The notes beneath the pieces are model-generated. The model did not search any database and was not told the origin of the DNA. It saw only the letters and a list, made by a program, of their open reading frames with translations. From Moringa oleifera (Eukaryota > Streptophyta > Magnoliopsida > Brassicales > Moringaceae), in assembly GCA_021397835.1 (NCBI GenBank), contig JAJFZO010000583.1, forward strand, positions 536,501-600,500: a DNA stretch of 64,000 nt. Reading direction: 5' to 3'. The position numbers were made by a program, and so were the translations under genes. Below are positions 36,201-48,439 of this stretch, one piece after another (position 1 is the stretch's first letter; the number at the start of each line of letters is the position of its first letter).

Positions 36201-39200
36201 CAGCATAACTTCTAGATGTAACTAACCATTACTTAAAATTACATTGTCGAGGGGATAGGCATACATTGCAGTTTTGGTGGGTATGCCTTTGTTTATTGTT
36301 CAGTTTTGATGTATGTGGACATGCATTTAAGTGTTGTATGCATTACTAAGTTAGGTTATTCATTGTTGCACTGGAGTGATGTGTTATGTGTTATTGGTAG
36401 CATAACCTCTATCATGGTCTGCACTAATTATTACTTAGGTTATACTGTTTTTGGGATGGACATGCTGCATCCCTTAAGATTTTGATATTTATGCTGTTGC
36501 TTATTTAACTCCTAATTATAGTAAACATTTCTATGTTTGTGAAAATATGATGGACTTTTGATAGATCTTTTTTCTGTTTTCATTGCTGAATCAACTAGCA
36601 TTTATCTGACCTTTTGATGATGCATGGACTTGCTGTTTCTCGTATTCCTTGTGGGTTGAGCATCTAGTTTTCTGTTGGTTGTTAACCTTGAATAAATTTA
36701 ATTTTGTGATTCTATATGGATTTCAGAGCAAATTACAGTCAGATTTTGAATTCGTTCAAGCATAGCTTCCATGAGTGGTTGTGTATGTTATGATTTTATT
36801 AGTAATTCTCTTGGTATCTCCTCTGTTTTAGGTGCAAGTCATGCAACCATGTCATTACTTCAGATGATGTTGAGGACTCGGTGTATCAGCAGTTGGAGGA
36901 CACTACACATCTTTTGCACGGTGTAGTTCATGCAAATGGATTTGGTCATCTTCTTAGGGTCAATGGCAGAGAAGGGGGCTCCAGGGTCCTTTATGGATGT
37001 CATATCATGGACTTTTGGGATCGGTTATGTAGAGCCCTTGGAGTGAGGTTAGGTTTCTTGATTCTAGTTACGAATTTCTTTATTTTCCAGTGAAATGTAT
37101 GCCATTATGCTGAAAGAGCACATTAACGAGTTATTAGCAATCTTGCCTTGATGCAATTTTATGATTTTTTTTTCTTCATTGTCGTGGTGTTCCCCTTCTC
37201 TGTCTTGCTGGAAGGTTGGTCTTTTGTTATTTATTTGTCAGAGGCACCAATTTTAACTCTTTAGTTGTAGATTTTTAAGGTATAGATAAACGTTAATGAC
37301 ACTTTTAATTGATTTGTACTTTTAATGCAGATCCCTTAATGCAGTTGATCAGATTGTGCATTGCTTTGTTAGAAGCATTGAAAATTATGATTGTTCATAT
37401 AATATGGTACTGATGTTATGTTGTAAGCTCTGATGAAAAGTGTGAGACTTTTAGAATAATTTATTTGTTATTAAACCGCTGTTTTCTCTTTGATTCCTAC
37501 TTGATGCTACAGTATTGTCATGACACCTTCTAATGATAGTCAAGGAAATTGTCCTTAACAATTTGGATCATAAGATTAGAATTGATTCTCATGCAAATGA
37601 TTCAAATTGGAATTAAAATGCAAAATCCATTATGAATTGGGACTGAATTGATTGAAGATGTGATGAAGCATAAGAATGACTTGAATTGTAGCAATTTGCA
37701 TGATTCAGTAAACCCCACTTTCTTTTTTTTTAAAAAAAAAAATTGATTCTCAATTCAATTGAATTCTGAATTCAGCTTGATTTTGATTCTATTCGACCTT
37801 CCATTTGTAAAACTAGGTTGTTGATTCATAATTCTCAGTTTGATAGATATGTTTTCAACAAATGCTATACGTGGAACTTATATTTTATTTTTATTTTTTG
37901 TCCATGATGAGCAGGAAGGTCAGTGTCATGGATGTGTCGAAGAAGTATGGATTGGAGTATCGACTACTTCATGCTATCACTAAAGGCCATCCATGGTATG
38001 GTGACTGGGGTTACAAATTTGGTGCTGGGAGTTTTGCTCTCACAGCTGATGCCTATAAATCAGCTGTTGAAACCCTCTCAAATCTACCCTTGTCAATCTT
38101 CATTCCTCAAGGAGGGAAATCCCACACTCGTGTCCTGGAAGTAATGTCATTCTACCAATTCTTGTCAGAACACAAGCTCGTACGTATTGGAGATCTCTTT
38201 TGTTTTTTGATGAGTTTGATCCATGAAGCGCATAAGGCTTCCTCGAGTTATGGTGATGTGAACTGCAAGAAGCTTCATCCTTTTGCATCGGGGTCAGTGC
38301 ATTCATGGACTAATGTGGATGTTCAACGTGTGGAAGAAGCAATGTTTAGGGTCCTTCGGGCGGTGTCTGGCTCCAATTGGGTTAGTTGGCGTGCTCTCAG
38401 AGGTGCTGTCTGCAAAGTGGCTCCTCCCGAGCTCCTTGATCATTGCCTGAAGGAACTAGGAGGAAAGCTGGCAGCAGATGGGATGGTTGTTAGTGCCCGA
38501 CAAAATCCTTCTTCAGGTGCTTTTGAGTACAGGTCAGCGTGTATTCTCTTACCTTTGAGAAAGTCTCTTATCGTGAGCTTTATGTATGTTTGTTTCGAAA
38601 TAGAGAAGGAGCATAATTTGTTGTGATTTGAGAGCTTTGATGCTACCTATAGCTTCTTCTGAAAATGATGTAGCCTTGGGCTGAAGTTTCTAGTCATTTT
38701 ATTGGGCACCATCTAAGCTGATCATTCATTATGAGTATCTGCCTCAGTTGATCATGTGAAGCTAATTCTTGACAATTATATTAGAAAGTATATGTTTTCC
38801 AGATATGAGATTGCAAAATTCATTTGAATTTTCAAATTGATTTTGGAGAATGAGAGTATTGTAGGACAACTAGGAAAAAATGGAGAAATTGGGGTTTTTC
38901 TTAAAAGAGAATCAGGTTTTTGAGGAAGAACAATGAAAGGAAAAAAGAAGTGCTTCAGGTCTGAAATAGTGAGGATCTAGCATCTCAAATTTATTGAATT
39001 CTTAAACTAATGTATGACAGGATTTTTTCCTCATGAGGGGGTGGGAAGAATCAGAGGGCTTCCAAGGGTGTGGAGACCCTTTTAATTGTACTTGGGGGTA
39101 AATGGATCCCAGGTCCTAAAATTTAGGGCCAGGGAGCAATATTTTTGTAAATGAGGTGGATATGATAATGTTCATGGAAATCCTTTCTTCGTGACTGTTA

Positions 39201-40532
39201 AACTGTATCTGTACATGAGAAGTCTGTCCTTGTTGTTCCTTATAATTAATATAAATATATAACATTTGTTCTTGATTTAAAAAAGATTTCTTTCCCTGAT
39301 ATGGAAAAAGGGGGTAACCTAGACATCTGTAGACACCAAGTCCTAAGGGGAATAGGAAATCAAAGTACTTATGGAAAACAGAATTAAAATCCTAATAAAA
39401 AATGAACTTAAAAGTCTTAATTCTTCTTGAACTTTAAATATAAAATTAAAAAATTCTATAGTATGCTAAAATATCCTAAAATACTTGAATATCTTTAATA
39501 ATCCTGTAATCAAGATTAGTACATATTTATATTTATAATTTCTTATTGTAGAAGTATTCTTTTTGTCTTCTTTTGTTCTCCATCACAGGGTTTGTTGTAT
39601 AATTTATGATTTGTTAACATTTATCTATTTATTTCAAACCTCATAATCTTGTTTCCTAGACCTTTGTCATTTACATGCACCTTAAATTCTTTTTGACTTG
39701 TAACAGACTGGAGCCCCTAAATGCTTCCTTAGATGGAATTTCTTGCCACCACTATTCCAAAGTGAAGCGTCCATCAGAGGAAATTCTCATGCGGGATATG
39801 AAGTTCTTGTATGAATCCTTACTCCACCCTCAAACCATGCTTGGTTACACATGTGAGGCAACAAGGGATCTTGCTACTAGTTCAGCTGAAAAGCTCCTGG
39901 ACTGCAAGCAGTTTGTGAAGGATTACCGGCCTGAGCTGAGATCATGTACAAACACATATGCAATATGCCTCTTATGTGAGCTGGAACTTGCAGAAGAATC
40001 TGAAGATAACGCGCCAAATCCACCTCCAGAATTAATTATGGTGCCCAAAAATGCTACTATGTCAGACCTCAAGGTTGAAGCATCTAGAGCTTTCCAAGAT
40101 GTATACTTGACATTTAGAAGATTCCAAGCTGAAGACGTAGTTGGGTATGGCAGTGTAGATGATTCCACTCAGGTAAAGCACTTGCTAGAATCAACTGAAT
40201 TAGTCAGAGTTCGAGGGAGATGCCTTGGGAAAAATGGGCTTAGTAAGTTCAGAATGGAGAGAGGAGTTGAGAGATGGACTGTGGATTGCAGTTGCGGAGC
40301 TAAGGATGATGATGGGGAGAGGATGTTGGCTTGTGATGTTTGCAGTGTATGGCAGCACACAAGGTGTTCTGGCATAAATGATTCTGATGCAGTGCCTGCT
40401 AGGTTTGTTTGCTCTAGATGCAGCTCTGGCAAAATGACCCAAACTGTAGATGAATGCAAGAATGAGACTTTGACTCCTGTTGGTTTCAGTGGTGGCTCTG
40501 GCAATAGTGTAATTTCCTCTGACCCTCAGTGA
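33254..40532 (+). CDS. PHD-finger protein, MS1/MMD1 group (At1g33420-like), five exons, 706 aa
   Basis: Exons: 33254-33587, 35597-35723, 36832-37047, 37915-38532, 39707-40532; all borders are GT..AG and the joined frame is open to the TGA at 40530-40532. The group includes MALE STERILITY1 and MALE MEIOCYTE DEATH1, which are nuclear proteins controlling anther and meiotic gene expression. The start MVVNGRPLKRMKRR contains a basic nuclear-localisation-like stretch. The conserved N-terminal block has CDQC in exon 1 and CxxC pairs (CTRC, CKSC) in exons 2-3. The MMD1/MS1 core (MDVSKKYGLEYRLLHAITKG) is in exon 4. A C-terminal PHD finger at about residues 626-670 has the C4HC3 spacing (CSCG, CDVC, WQHTRC, CSRC). 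The best match from memory is the uncharacterised Arabidopsis At1g33420 rather than MS1 or MMD1, so a function in meiosis is not implied. All zinc ligands of the PHD finger are present. Confidence 0.93.
36125..36480. repeat. Diverged ~210-bp duplication in intron 2 of the PHD gene
   Basis: Two related stretches begin near 36130 and 36340. They share the order ACATTACCAAGTTAG / GCATTACTAAGTTAG, an AACTGGAGT / CACTGGAGT block, GCATAAC and an ATTACTTA block. They are clearly old, with many substitutions and small gaps. Confidence 0.55.
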
Positions 40533-42381
40533 GGGTTGGGAGGTTATGTATATGTTTTCAGGTTTTGGTTGGAGAGCTTCCTTGGGGGCTAGACTTTGGG
40601 GGCTAGACTAATTTGTACATACAGGAACAGGCCTCATGAATGCATGGGCGGCAATTGTTCCTCGCTTTACAATTTATGTTTCCTTTTGTTTTAGTTGTAT
40701 ATATTTTAACTGACGCCTGTGTAGCGACGAAGGAGAAGCTTGACCAAAAAATGAAAAGAAATGACAAAAAGTTAATTAGCTATCCAGCTCTTGGGATATT
40801 TTTGTCTCCTATCAACAAAGTTCTCTTTTTATCCTTTTGGAGGTTTCTCATGAATGTGTTTGCTTTTTTATGTGTTTGTTTTAATAAATAAGTGCAAGTT
40901 TTATAAAATTGTAATATTTGTTTTATATTATTAATTAAATTTTTATTTTTAAAAATAATAAATTAAATTTTGATATATTAATTTGATTTACATTAAATTG
41001 TATTAAAAAATTTAAGAATTAAAAGTAAAATTTAAAATATAAAAATTTTAATTTAAAATTTTTTATAAAAGTAAAGAAATATTTATATAATTATTATAAA
41101 AGTTTTTATAATTTTTTAAATATTAAAAATATATTTTTAAAAATTTTAAATATTAAAAAATTTTTATGAATATTTGTTTACATTTTGTAAAAAATTTTAA
41201 ATTAAAATATATTGTATAAAATTTTTAATTTAAATATTTTAAATTTTTAAAATTTTAAATAAAATTTAATTTATATTAAATTAAATAAATTAAAATTTGA
41301 TTTGTTATCTTTTAAATATAAAAACTTGATTGATAACAAAAAAAATAAATATAAAATTTTATATAATTTTTACCTTTAATAAAAACTAGTGAGATTTCAA
41401 GTAATATTTATCTTTGTATTGAGATCATGTTGACATTAAGGAGTGATACAGAACTTGAAAGGTCATATAAGTTTTCGGGTATTCTGGTCTTACGTTATGG
41501 ACATGAATTGCCTTGAAAACTTACTTTGTTTTCAATTTGATCTTCAAAATAAACCCTAGCACTTTAAGTTGGTGCACATATTGATCATTGAGGGAGGAAG
41601 CACAATATTGATTGGTTCTACACTAACAATATCATTGTATGTTAATGTGAAAGTTTTGGGATGTTTAAAACAAAAAACTTAGGGTTAGAATAATTTTATT
41701 TTGAAATTGTAAGTGTTTTAAAGAGCTATCTGATGTTCCTTGGAGATTAATGTTAATTGTTAATAAATTCAATCGAGGTAGAGTTCTATACCCGAAGCTT
41801 GCTTTATATATTTGGGCTTCTAGAAACAAATTTATATCACACATTAAATTGTGGATCAAAATTTATAGCTTTTCACTAGAAATAGTTGTGAATGATTAAA
41901 ACATTCCTATTAGTTATACAGCTGTAGTCAAAGTCAATCCCAATTATTTTGTTATATTGTCACTTATTTTACATTAATTTTAACAAAGCTCATGCAAGGG
42001 CTAGACCAAGCTTCAACATCTTGACTTGGATCTTGGTTGACCAAGTCACGGCAGTCCATTCAAGCATGTGCCTAAGCTCTTTGCCTTGATTTCTCGACCC
42101 AAGGCCTCAGGACTTCACACCTAGAGGAGTTCAAGTAGGATTTTGTCTAAGTTGATAAGGTCTCTAAGATCCTATTAGTACATCTCCCATACCTTAACAA
42201 GGCATGACTCTTAATTTGGTATTTATTGATTGTTACTATTTTAGGCCTCTGTATTCATTTGAGCATCGAGGTTTTTTTTTTTTTTTTTTTAATCATGAGT
42301 TGAGTTAAAAAATTCTAAGGAGGGTATAACCATTGACATTGTTTATGAGAACCAAGATTAATAGTCATGAAATTAAATTTA
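40533..42381. other. 3' flank of the PHD gene and AT-rich intergenic DNA
   Basis: It starts with the 3' untranslated region of the PHD gene. A fold-back-like AT-rich repeat spans about 40950-41345. Between 41400 and 42381 there is low-copy-looking DNA with no coding signal. A T-run lies at 42270-42290. Confidence 0.5.
40950..41345. mobile_element. AT-rich fold-back element, second copy
   Basis: The right part, about 41170-41345, matches 32196-32340 in the same orientation (shared TTGTAAAAAATTTTAA and TAAAATTTAATTTA). The left part contains the inverted counterpart, ending in an ATTTTAATTTAAAATTTTT block near 41045-41065. The interior is almost pure A and T. The ends are not defined. Confidence 0.45.
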
Positions 42382-42922
42382 GGGTAAATGTCATTTAAAA
42401 CCTTAAGTTTTACCCTCTCTCTCCAATCAAACCTTTACTTTTAAAAAGTATCCAAACAAACCTTAATATTTTAATTTTGTCAAAATTGAACCTCGTTGAA
42501 AAATTTAAATATTAAAAATATTCAAATTAAAAAGATTTTACAACGAATTTTGACTTATAATTTTTTATGGATGTAATAAAATATTTAAGCTATCATCATA
42601 AAAAAATTCAAAATTTTTTAAGTACCAAAAATATTTTTCTTAAAAAATATACCATCAAAATTTTAAAAAATTTATAAAAAATAGTTAATTAGTTAAAAAA
42701 TTTTCAAATTTGAGGAATAAAATTAAAATAAAGTGTCAAATCTATTTGATAAGTTTTTAGACATTTTTAACAATGAAAAAATTATTAATTTTTTATAATT
42801 ATTTTGAGTCAGGTTTAATTTGGACAAAATTAATAAATTAGGGTCTGTTTGGATACATTTTGAAAGTTAATGTTTGATTGGAGAGAGAGCGTTAAACTCA
42901 AGGTTTTAAATGATATTTACCC
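42382..42922 (-). mobile_element. Non-autonomous Mutator-like inverted-repeat element, copy 2 (541 bp)
   Basis: It begins GGGTAAATGTCATTTAAAAC and ends with the complement, ATGATATTTACCC. The inverted repeats extend about 90-100 bp inward (both contain the ATCCAAACA block). It is flanked by a perfect 9-bp duplication, TTAAATTTA, at 42373-42381 and 42923-42931. Its reverse complement aligns end to end with copy 1 at 27863-28401, with similar length and conserved internal landmarks such as TTTTTTATGATAATAGC/GATGATAGC. It carries no protein. Confidence 0.9.
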
Positions 42923-42934
42923 TTAAATTTAATA

Positions 42935-44605
42935 TATCATCTACTAAATTTAATATATATAAATTAAATTTATTAATAAATAAAATTAACAACTAAAAAT
43001 TTTAATTCACAAGTAACTAATTTAATATTCATAAAAAACTAAATAACTTAATTTTCTCAAATTAATTATAAACTAATTAAACAATTATCTAACTACTTTA
43101 TCATAAACTAAACTCATTAACAACTACAACTGATAACTATTAAATTTAATTAACATCTTAATTAATATAATTTTCATAAAAATCTATTCAAAATATTTAT
43201 CTTCAGTTATAATCTAATTAAACTATTACGTAATTAGTTTAACATAAATCAAATTTATTAACAAATAAAATTAACAACTAAAAATTTTAGTTATCATCTA
43301 ACTATTATTTATCACAATTAATTACAATGAAATTAAATAATTATATCTAACCAATATGAAAAAAACTAAATTTATTAACAAATAAAATTAACAACTTAAA
43401 ATTTTAATTAACAATTAACTAATTTAATATTTTAAGTAATTTAATTAAATTATTTATCACAAATAAATACAGTTTAATTAAATAATTATATCTAACTAAT
43501 ACAACCAAAACTGAATTTATTACTAAAAAAAATTGAAAATTGAAAATTTTGATTAACATCTATTTAATTAATTTTTTAAAAAATCTAATTAAAATATTAT
43601 GTAACAAATTAATTACAATCTAATTCATCAGTAATTATATCTAACTAATGTAACAAAAATTAAATTTATTACCAAATAAAATTAACAAACTAAATAACTT
43701 AATTTTGTTAAATCTAATCCAACCAAAATTTTTCAATCTAATCTAATCTAAATTATTCTACCTAATTTAATTAAAAATTATTAAATCTAATCAAATTTTT
43801 TCTATATAATCTAATCTAAATTATTTTATCTAATCTAACAAAACATTATTAAATCTGGTCTAACCAAAATTTTTTTGCACAATCTAACTTAAATTGTTTC
43901 ATTTAATCTGACAAAAATCATTAAATTTAATATAACCAAATTTTTTATATTTACTGGCAGAGTTTGAGTAGTAAACTTGTCAAAGCTGTCGTTCACCAAA
44001 ATTTTAAATTTTTCGGCTACGTGGAGGCTTGCGGAGAAAGGAGATTAGCAAAGAGACCAAGAAGGTGAGTTGCAAAGAGCGAAAAGAGGAGTTGTAGAGA
44101 GAAGAAAAAGGAGACTTACAAAGAAGAGAAGGAGAGAGAGAAAGACGAGAGGGGGTGGGGGCGCGATGTGGGTGCGGGGAAAGAAAAGTAGGGCAAAAGC
44201 CCTAGTTTTCTATTGCTGCAATTTGCAACAAGCCGCGCTATGTGGAATGCATGGCTAGCGACCACCACTTAGCTTGCTGCATTTTTAGCAAGTCACGACA
44301 TCCATTCTAGAGGTCGGCGCCGGCATTAGAGGAGCCTAATGACTACGCAGCGGTGTAGTCAATGGCACTACGCTTGCTTCATCATGCAGCAAGCATGGCA
44401 CCCACCGGAGGCTGCTAGTTTTCGAGTCTTTAGCAAGCACTCTTGGTGGTTGCTAGCATCATGGCCAAGCTGCTTACAGATTTATCTGTAACTAGATTTA
44501 GCAATGGATATTATCGATCAAATTAAATTTTAATTTTGTAATAATTTTATATTATTATTTAACGATCGATTTTATTTGTTGCTATTTTAAAATATTTTTA
44601 TATTG
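42935..44605 (-). mobile_element. Partial CACTA element, relative of the 49573-58410 copy
   Basis: The order of parts mirrors the 5' portion (right side) of the large CACTA element: the ~145-bp AT-rich array at 42940-43720, a GA-rich segment at 44035-44200, a GC-richer segment with AGCAAGC-type motifs at 44215-44480, then TTTAGCAATGG/AACGATCGAT-like subterminal motifs. A degraded end, TTTTTATATTG, lies at about 44595-44605; its complement, CAATATAAAAA, differs at one base from a CACTATAAAAA-type terminus. No transposase sequence and no left terminus were found, so it is truncated or internally deleted. Confidence 0.55.
42940..43720. repeat. AT-rich tandem array, unit about 145 bp, in the partial CACTA element
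   Basis: The block AAATTTATTAACAAATAAA and variants recur at about 42965, 43251, 43368, 43513 and 43662, with conserved filler between them (CTAACTAATTTAAT, CATAAAAATCTA, TTTATCACAAATTAATTACA). Spacings of about 145 and 149, plus one near 286 and one near 117, fit diverged tandem units with some deletions. The same unit occurs at 55900-56530. Confidence 0.8.
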
Positions 44606-46788
44606 TTACACTCATAAACAACAAAAAAATTAAAATCAAAGAGAGAAAGAGAGAAAGAAAAAAAAAAAAAACAAGAAAGAAAGCTTTGAAAAGGAAAATA
44701 AAACGAAAATGATGCCTTTTTCATCAAAAAACACTTAGTTTTGATGCTATCAAGCAAATTTTAACACGTGATCAGCTCCGTTTAAAGAGGTGTGAAGTCT
44801 AAAATAAAAAAGACGCATTTCATACATAAGAACAAAAATCAGCAAATCCAACGTTGTTCTGATAACTAAGATATGGCCACGTTTCACAACTTCTGGACCC
44901 ATATCTAAAACACCGCAAAGCACCAAGGTTCAGCTTAGGACTACTTCATCAACTCCTTAGGAAGGTAAGCGACACATAAGTCAAGATCAGTGCAAATAAT
45001 GCAAAATTACCATCATGAGACACGTGTCACTGCTATGCCAACTTAATTCAAATTTAACAACCTCACTATGTCACCTCTGCTGGAATTTCTAGGACTTACT
45101 ATAACAGCTCATACTGATCACAGTTACCTTATGTAGCCAAATTTCTCATAATCTCAAAAATAACTACTAATCAAAAACTCTCAGGACTGCCCTCTTATCA
45201 AGCCTAAACTATCTCCTTAATATTTATAAAAAAATAAAAGTATTATTGGTTTATAATTTAATGTTTTTTAAATTAAAACACTAATTTAAGCTTTGAAATT
45301 TTCTATCTTTTATGAGAATTGGATGTAAAAATCAATTCTATTTTTGAAGATATCAATAGGCACCTAAAATAGCAAAAGCTTAATCTATAACCTCCTTCCC
45401 TATCTTGGGTCTCTCGTTATAGACAAACATGAGAAAGAGAACTCGATCTGCCACTTACTCTCTCTCTCTCTCTCTATATGCACATGGGTGTTGATAATGG
45501 AATAGAATAATACGGTACCGAGCGTGTTGGAAGCACTCATGGCTATGGAGGTTTCACGCGCAAATTAAAAGAAGCAAAGAGAAAGATTTGTTTGTCCCAC
45601 TTCACCCACAAGATAATACTAATGGAAACCAGCTGCATATGCACCTTCGCCACCCACTTTGACTTCTTTCATTATTTAAATCTAAACTAAGCTATCAGTG
45701 CCATTAATTAGGGGTTGTTTGTTACTGCAACATAACCTGATCAATTAATACCTTCCACAATTTGGAGGTAATTAATTACTTGACAAGAAATACCCTACTT
45801 ATGAATGTACCTTTCTGACGCTATGGTTTATGCATCCTTTGCTTATACCTGAACCAAGCATGCCTAACCATACTATTATCAGCAGCTTTTACTGACAATT
45901 TCACTTGTATACTTTTGTAAAGTGAGCTCAAGAAGTATTTATCTACATTGTTTTGAAGACTCCAAATACTAGCTGCAGCTCAATTACAAGCACTCTTTGG
46001 TTGATCAAACATATTCAATTTTATGTTTCAAAGGTTCAACCTTGCATTTAGCTTAAATTTGATCAGTCAACGTCACTGAAAATAAAGCAAAAACTGTTGT
46101 ATTCAAATTAGCTCAGTGGAGGCTCCCTTCTTTGTTATTATAGTGTCTTTATTGAGACCCTGGAGTGCTTTTCCTTTCAGACATGTTTGTCACGAAACCA
46201 AAAGAAAGCAACTTAATTAGGTTAATATATTAATGGAATTACATCATGTTTACAATTTAGTGTTGCTTAATCTATGGTTTGACAACTATATATGGTTTTT
46301 TTTTCTTTAATATTGTTGTCTATTTCACTTTCTTGTCATACTATTGGTGCAGATTATGGCATTATCTGTCCTACCATAATCCTTTGTATCCACTATCCTA
46401 ATCTCTCCTCTTCTCTACTTCATGGCATACTAAAAGTGGTTGATTCCTTAGGGAAAATTGATTGTAAGCTCTGAATTAGTGTAGGAGATTCATGTTTGGC
46501 TTGCCTTTGACTTCTCTTTGTTGTCACGCACTACTTCCATGAAACTAAAATACTTGTATGGCCAACACAGACTCTGCGATCACTAATGGCTGAGTTTTTT
46601 ACACAGTTACGTGTCAAGTCTCATGCAATTACCAGGTCTTTCTTTAACTAATTGATGAAGATTACCATATCTATCATTTAAATATGGATTAGGTAGGTGT
46701 CATTGTACACCACTATCTTCAACTTTCCGACCAGCAATTTCCAACTCACTTTTGGAACAACTCTCACTCAATCATTTATTTGCATTTG
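44606..46788. other. Intergenic DNA upstream of the peroxidase gene
   Basis: No gene was recognised. It contains a GA/A-rich tract at 44640-44690 and a TC microsatellite at about 45459-45476. Sequence from about 45500 onward is less AT-extreme and is probably the peroxidase promoter region. A plus-strand open frame at 46292-46474 shows no recognisable domain. Confidence 0.45.
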
Positions 46789-46804
46789 TATAAACATATA
46801 TATA
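46789..46804 (+). promoter_or_regulatory. TATA box of the peroxidase gene
   Basis: TATAAACATATATATA lies about 120-135 bases before the ATG at 46925. A pyrimidine-rich stretch (CCGTTCTCTC) 18-40 bases downstream is a plausible transcription start, giving a leader of roughly 90-100 nt. Confidence 0.6.
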
Positions 46805-46924
46805 GATGCGTGTGTATATACCGTTCTCTCTTAGTAATCACTTCACTCTTCACTCTACCCACTCCATAATATCAAGATACTACATTATCACTGATCGCCT
46901 CCAAGCTAATTAGCAGATCAAGCT

Positions 46925-48141
46925 ATGAAAATGGCTAATTATCTTAGTTTGTTGTTACTAATTATGCAAATCATCGTGGGTGGTTATAGATTTGGAGCAA
47001 ATGGATTAAGCATGAGTTACTATATCATGAGTTGCCCATTTGCTGATGCAGTTGTGAAGGATACAGTGAACAGAGCATTGGAGGCTGATCCTACTTTAGC
47101 TGCAGCCCTTATTAGAATGCACTTCCATGATTGCTTCATAGAGGTCATTACATGCATGATGTTTGGTTTTTGGTATTTTAATTGTTGTATTGCCATTGAG
47201 ATAACTAATTAATTTTAGATTTGGGTTTTGATTGATTAGGGTTGTGATGGGTCGATTCTTATTGATTCAACAGACGACAACAAAGCAGAAAAGGACTCTC
47301 CTGGAAACTTGAGCTTGCGAGGATATGAAGTTATCGATGACGCAAAAGAAGAGCTTGAGAAACAATGCCCGGGGGTTGTGTCCTGTGCTGATATTATTGC
47401 CATGGCTGCTAGGGATGCAGTTTTTTGGGTAACAAAACTTAATTGATGCGTACATAAAATAATCTGCAAGCATGCTTATTTGTAAAAGCAAAGATGAGTT
47501 GATAATATCCTTGGCAGGCTGGGGGTCCAATATATGAAGTACCCAAAGGAAGAAAGGATGGACGGAGGTCCAAGATAGAAGACACAATCAACCTGCCTTT
47601 CCCTACCTTCAATGCCTCGGAGCTCATTAGGTCTTTTGGTCAGCGTGGCTTTACCCCAACAGAAATGGTTGCTTTATCTGGTAATTAAAATAGCTGATAT
47701 TACTTATTTGCGCAATTAATCACAACCAGTCAAGTTTTTAATATATTGGCCTAGCTTGTAGGAGCACATACATTAGGAGTTGCAAGGTGTTCATCGTTCA
47801 AGAATAGGCTTAGTAATGCAGATCCAACCTTAGATTCAGAGTTTGCAAAGACACTCTCCAGGACCTGCAAAACGGGCGACAATGCAGAGCAACCCTTCGA
47901 TGCCACCAGAAACAGCTTCGACAATCTCTACTACAGCACTCTCCTCACCAAATCTGGCCTTCTCTTCTCCGACCAGACACTCTACACCAGCCCCCGCACA
48001 AGAAACATAGTCAATGCTTTTGCCATCAACGAGGCCATGTTCTTCTTTAATTTTCAACAGGCAATGGTCAAACTCAGCGTGCTCGATGTGAAGGAAGGCT
48101 CCAAAGGAGAAGTGCGAGCAAACTGTCGTAGAATTAATTGA
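46925..48141 (+). CDS. PER47: Class III secretory peroxidase (peroxidase 47-like), four exons, 316 aa
   Basis: Exons 46925-47143, 47240-47428, 47518-47680 and 47762-48141 are joined by GT..AG introns, in the classical four-exon layout of plant peroxidases. The enzyme is a haem oxidoreductase using hydrogen peroxide on phenolic substrates in the cell wall, and relatives act in lignification. A hydrophobic signal peptide covers residues 1 to about 26. The distal haem pocket is R64-M-H-F-H68-D-C; the proximal haem ligand is His193 in [12 protein letters not shown]. The disulphide-forming cysteines GCDGS, VVSCADI, RTCK and ANCR are present. N-glycosylation sites include NLS and NAS. The mature protein begins [12 protein letters not shown]. 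The phrases [12 protein letters not shown] and [10 protein letters not shown] point to the peroxidase 47 type. There is no sign of damage. Confidence 0.95.
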
Positions 48142-48439
48142 ACCTCTATCAATGTCAATTTGGCTTTGTACAATATTGAACAGGGAAACAGTCTTCTCAG
48201 TACAATCACTTCTCAAGGTTTGGAGACCTTTCTATGTACTATGCATGCATTTCTGAAGCCTCATATGATCGAGCGGATAACTTTGCCTAAATTAGATATT
48301 ACTATATCCTGTTGGTCTCAACAATTCGGTTGGTGTCTTTTTATATCTGGTGCATTTCCTAGATCGATTTTGCTGTCAGATATATTCAGGATGGCCTCTA
48401 TATATATATATATATATATTTTGGGTTAGTTTAAATCCC
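48142..48439 (+). other. 3' flank of the peroxidase gene
   Basis: Probable 3' untranslated region after the TGA at 48139-48141, including a TA microsatellite at 48399-48419. No further coding signal is seen. Confidence 0.5.

Noticed and set aside
39675..39706. Start of the last PHD exon at the ATG-like position 39675
   Set aside because: The splice acceptor TAACAG at 39701-39706 and the split codon with exon 4 show that the exon begins at 39707.
42940..43720. Possible CRISPR-like or centromeric satellite array
   Set aside because: This is a plant genome, the units are diverged without spacers, and the same unit recurs inside a CACTA element.
47236..47627. Minus-strand frames opposite the peroxidase exons
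   Set aside because: Antisense shadows; the plus strand has conserved haem-pocket motifs and correct splice sites.
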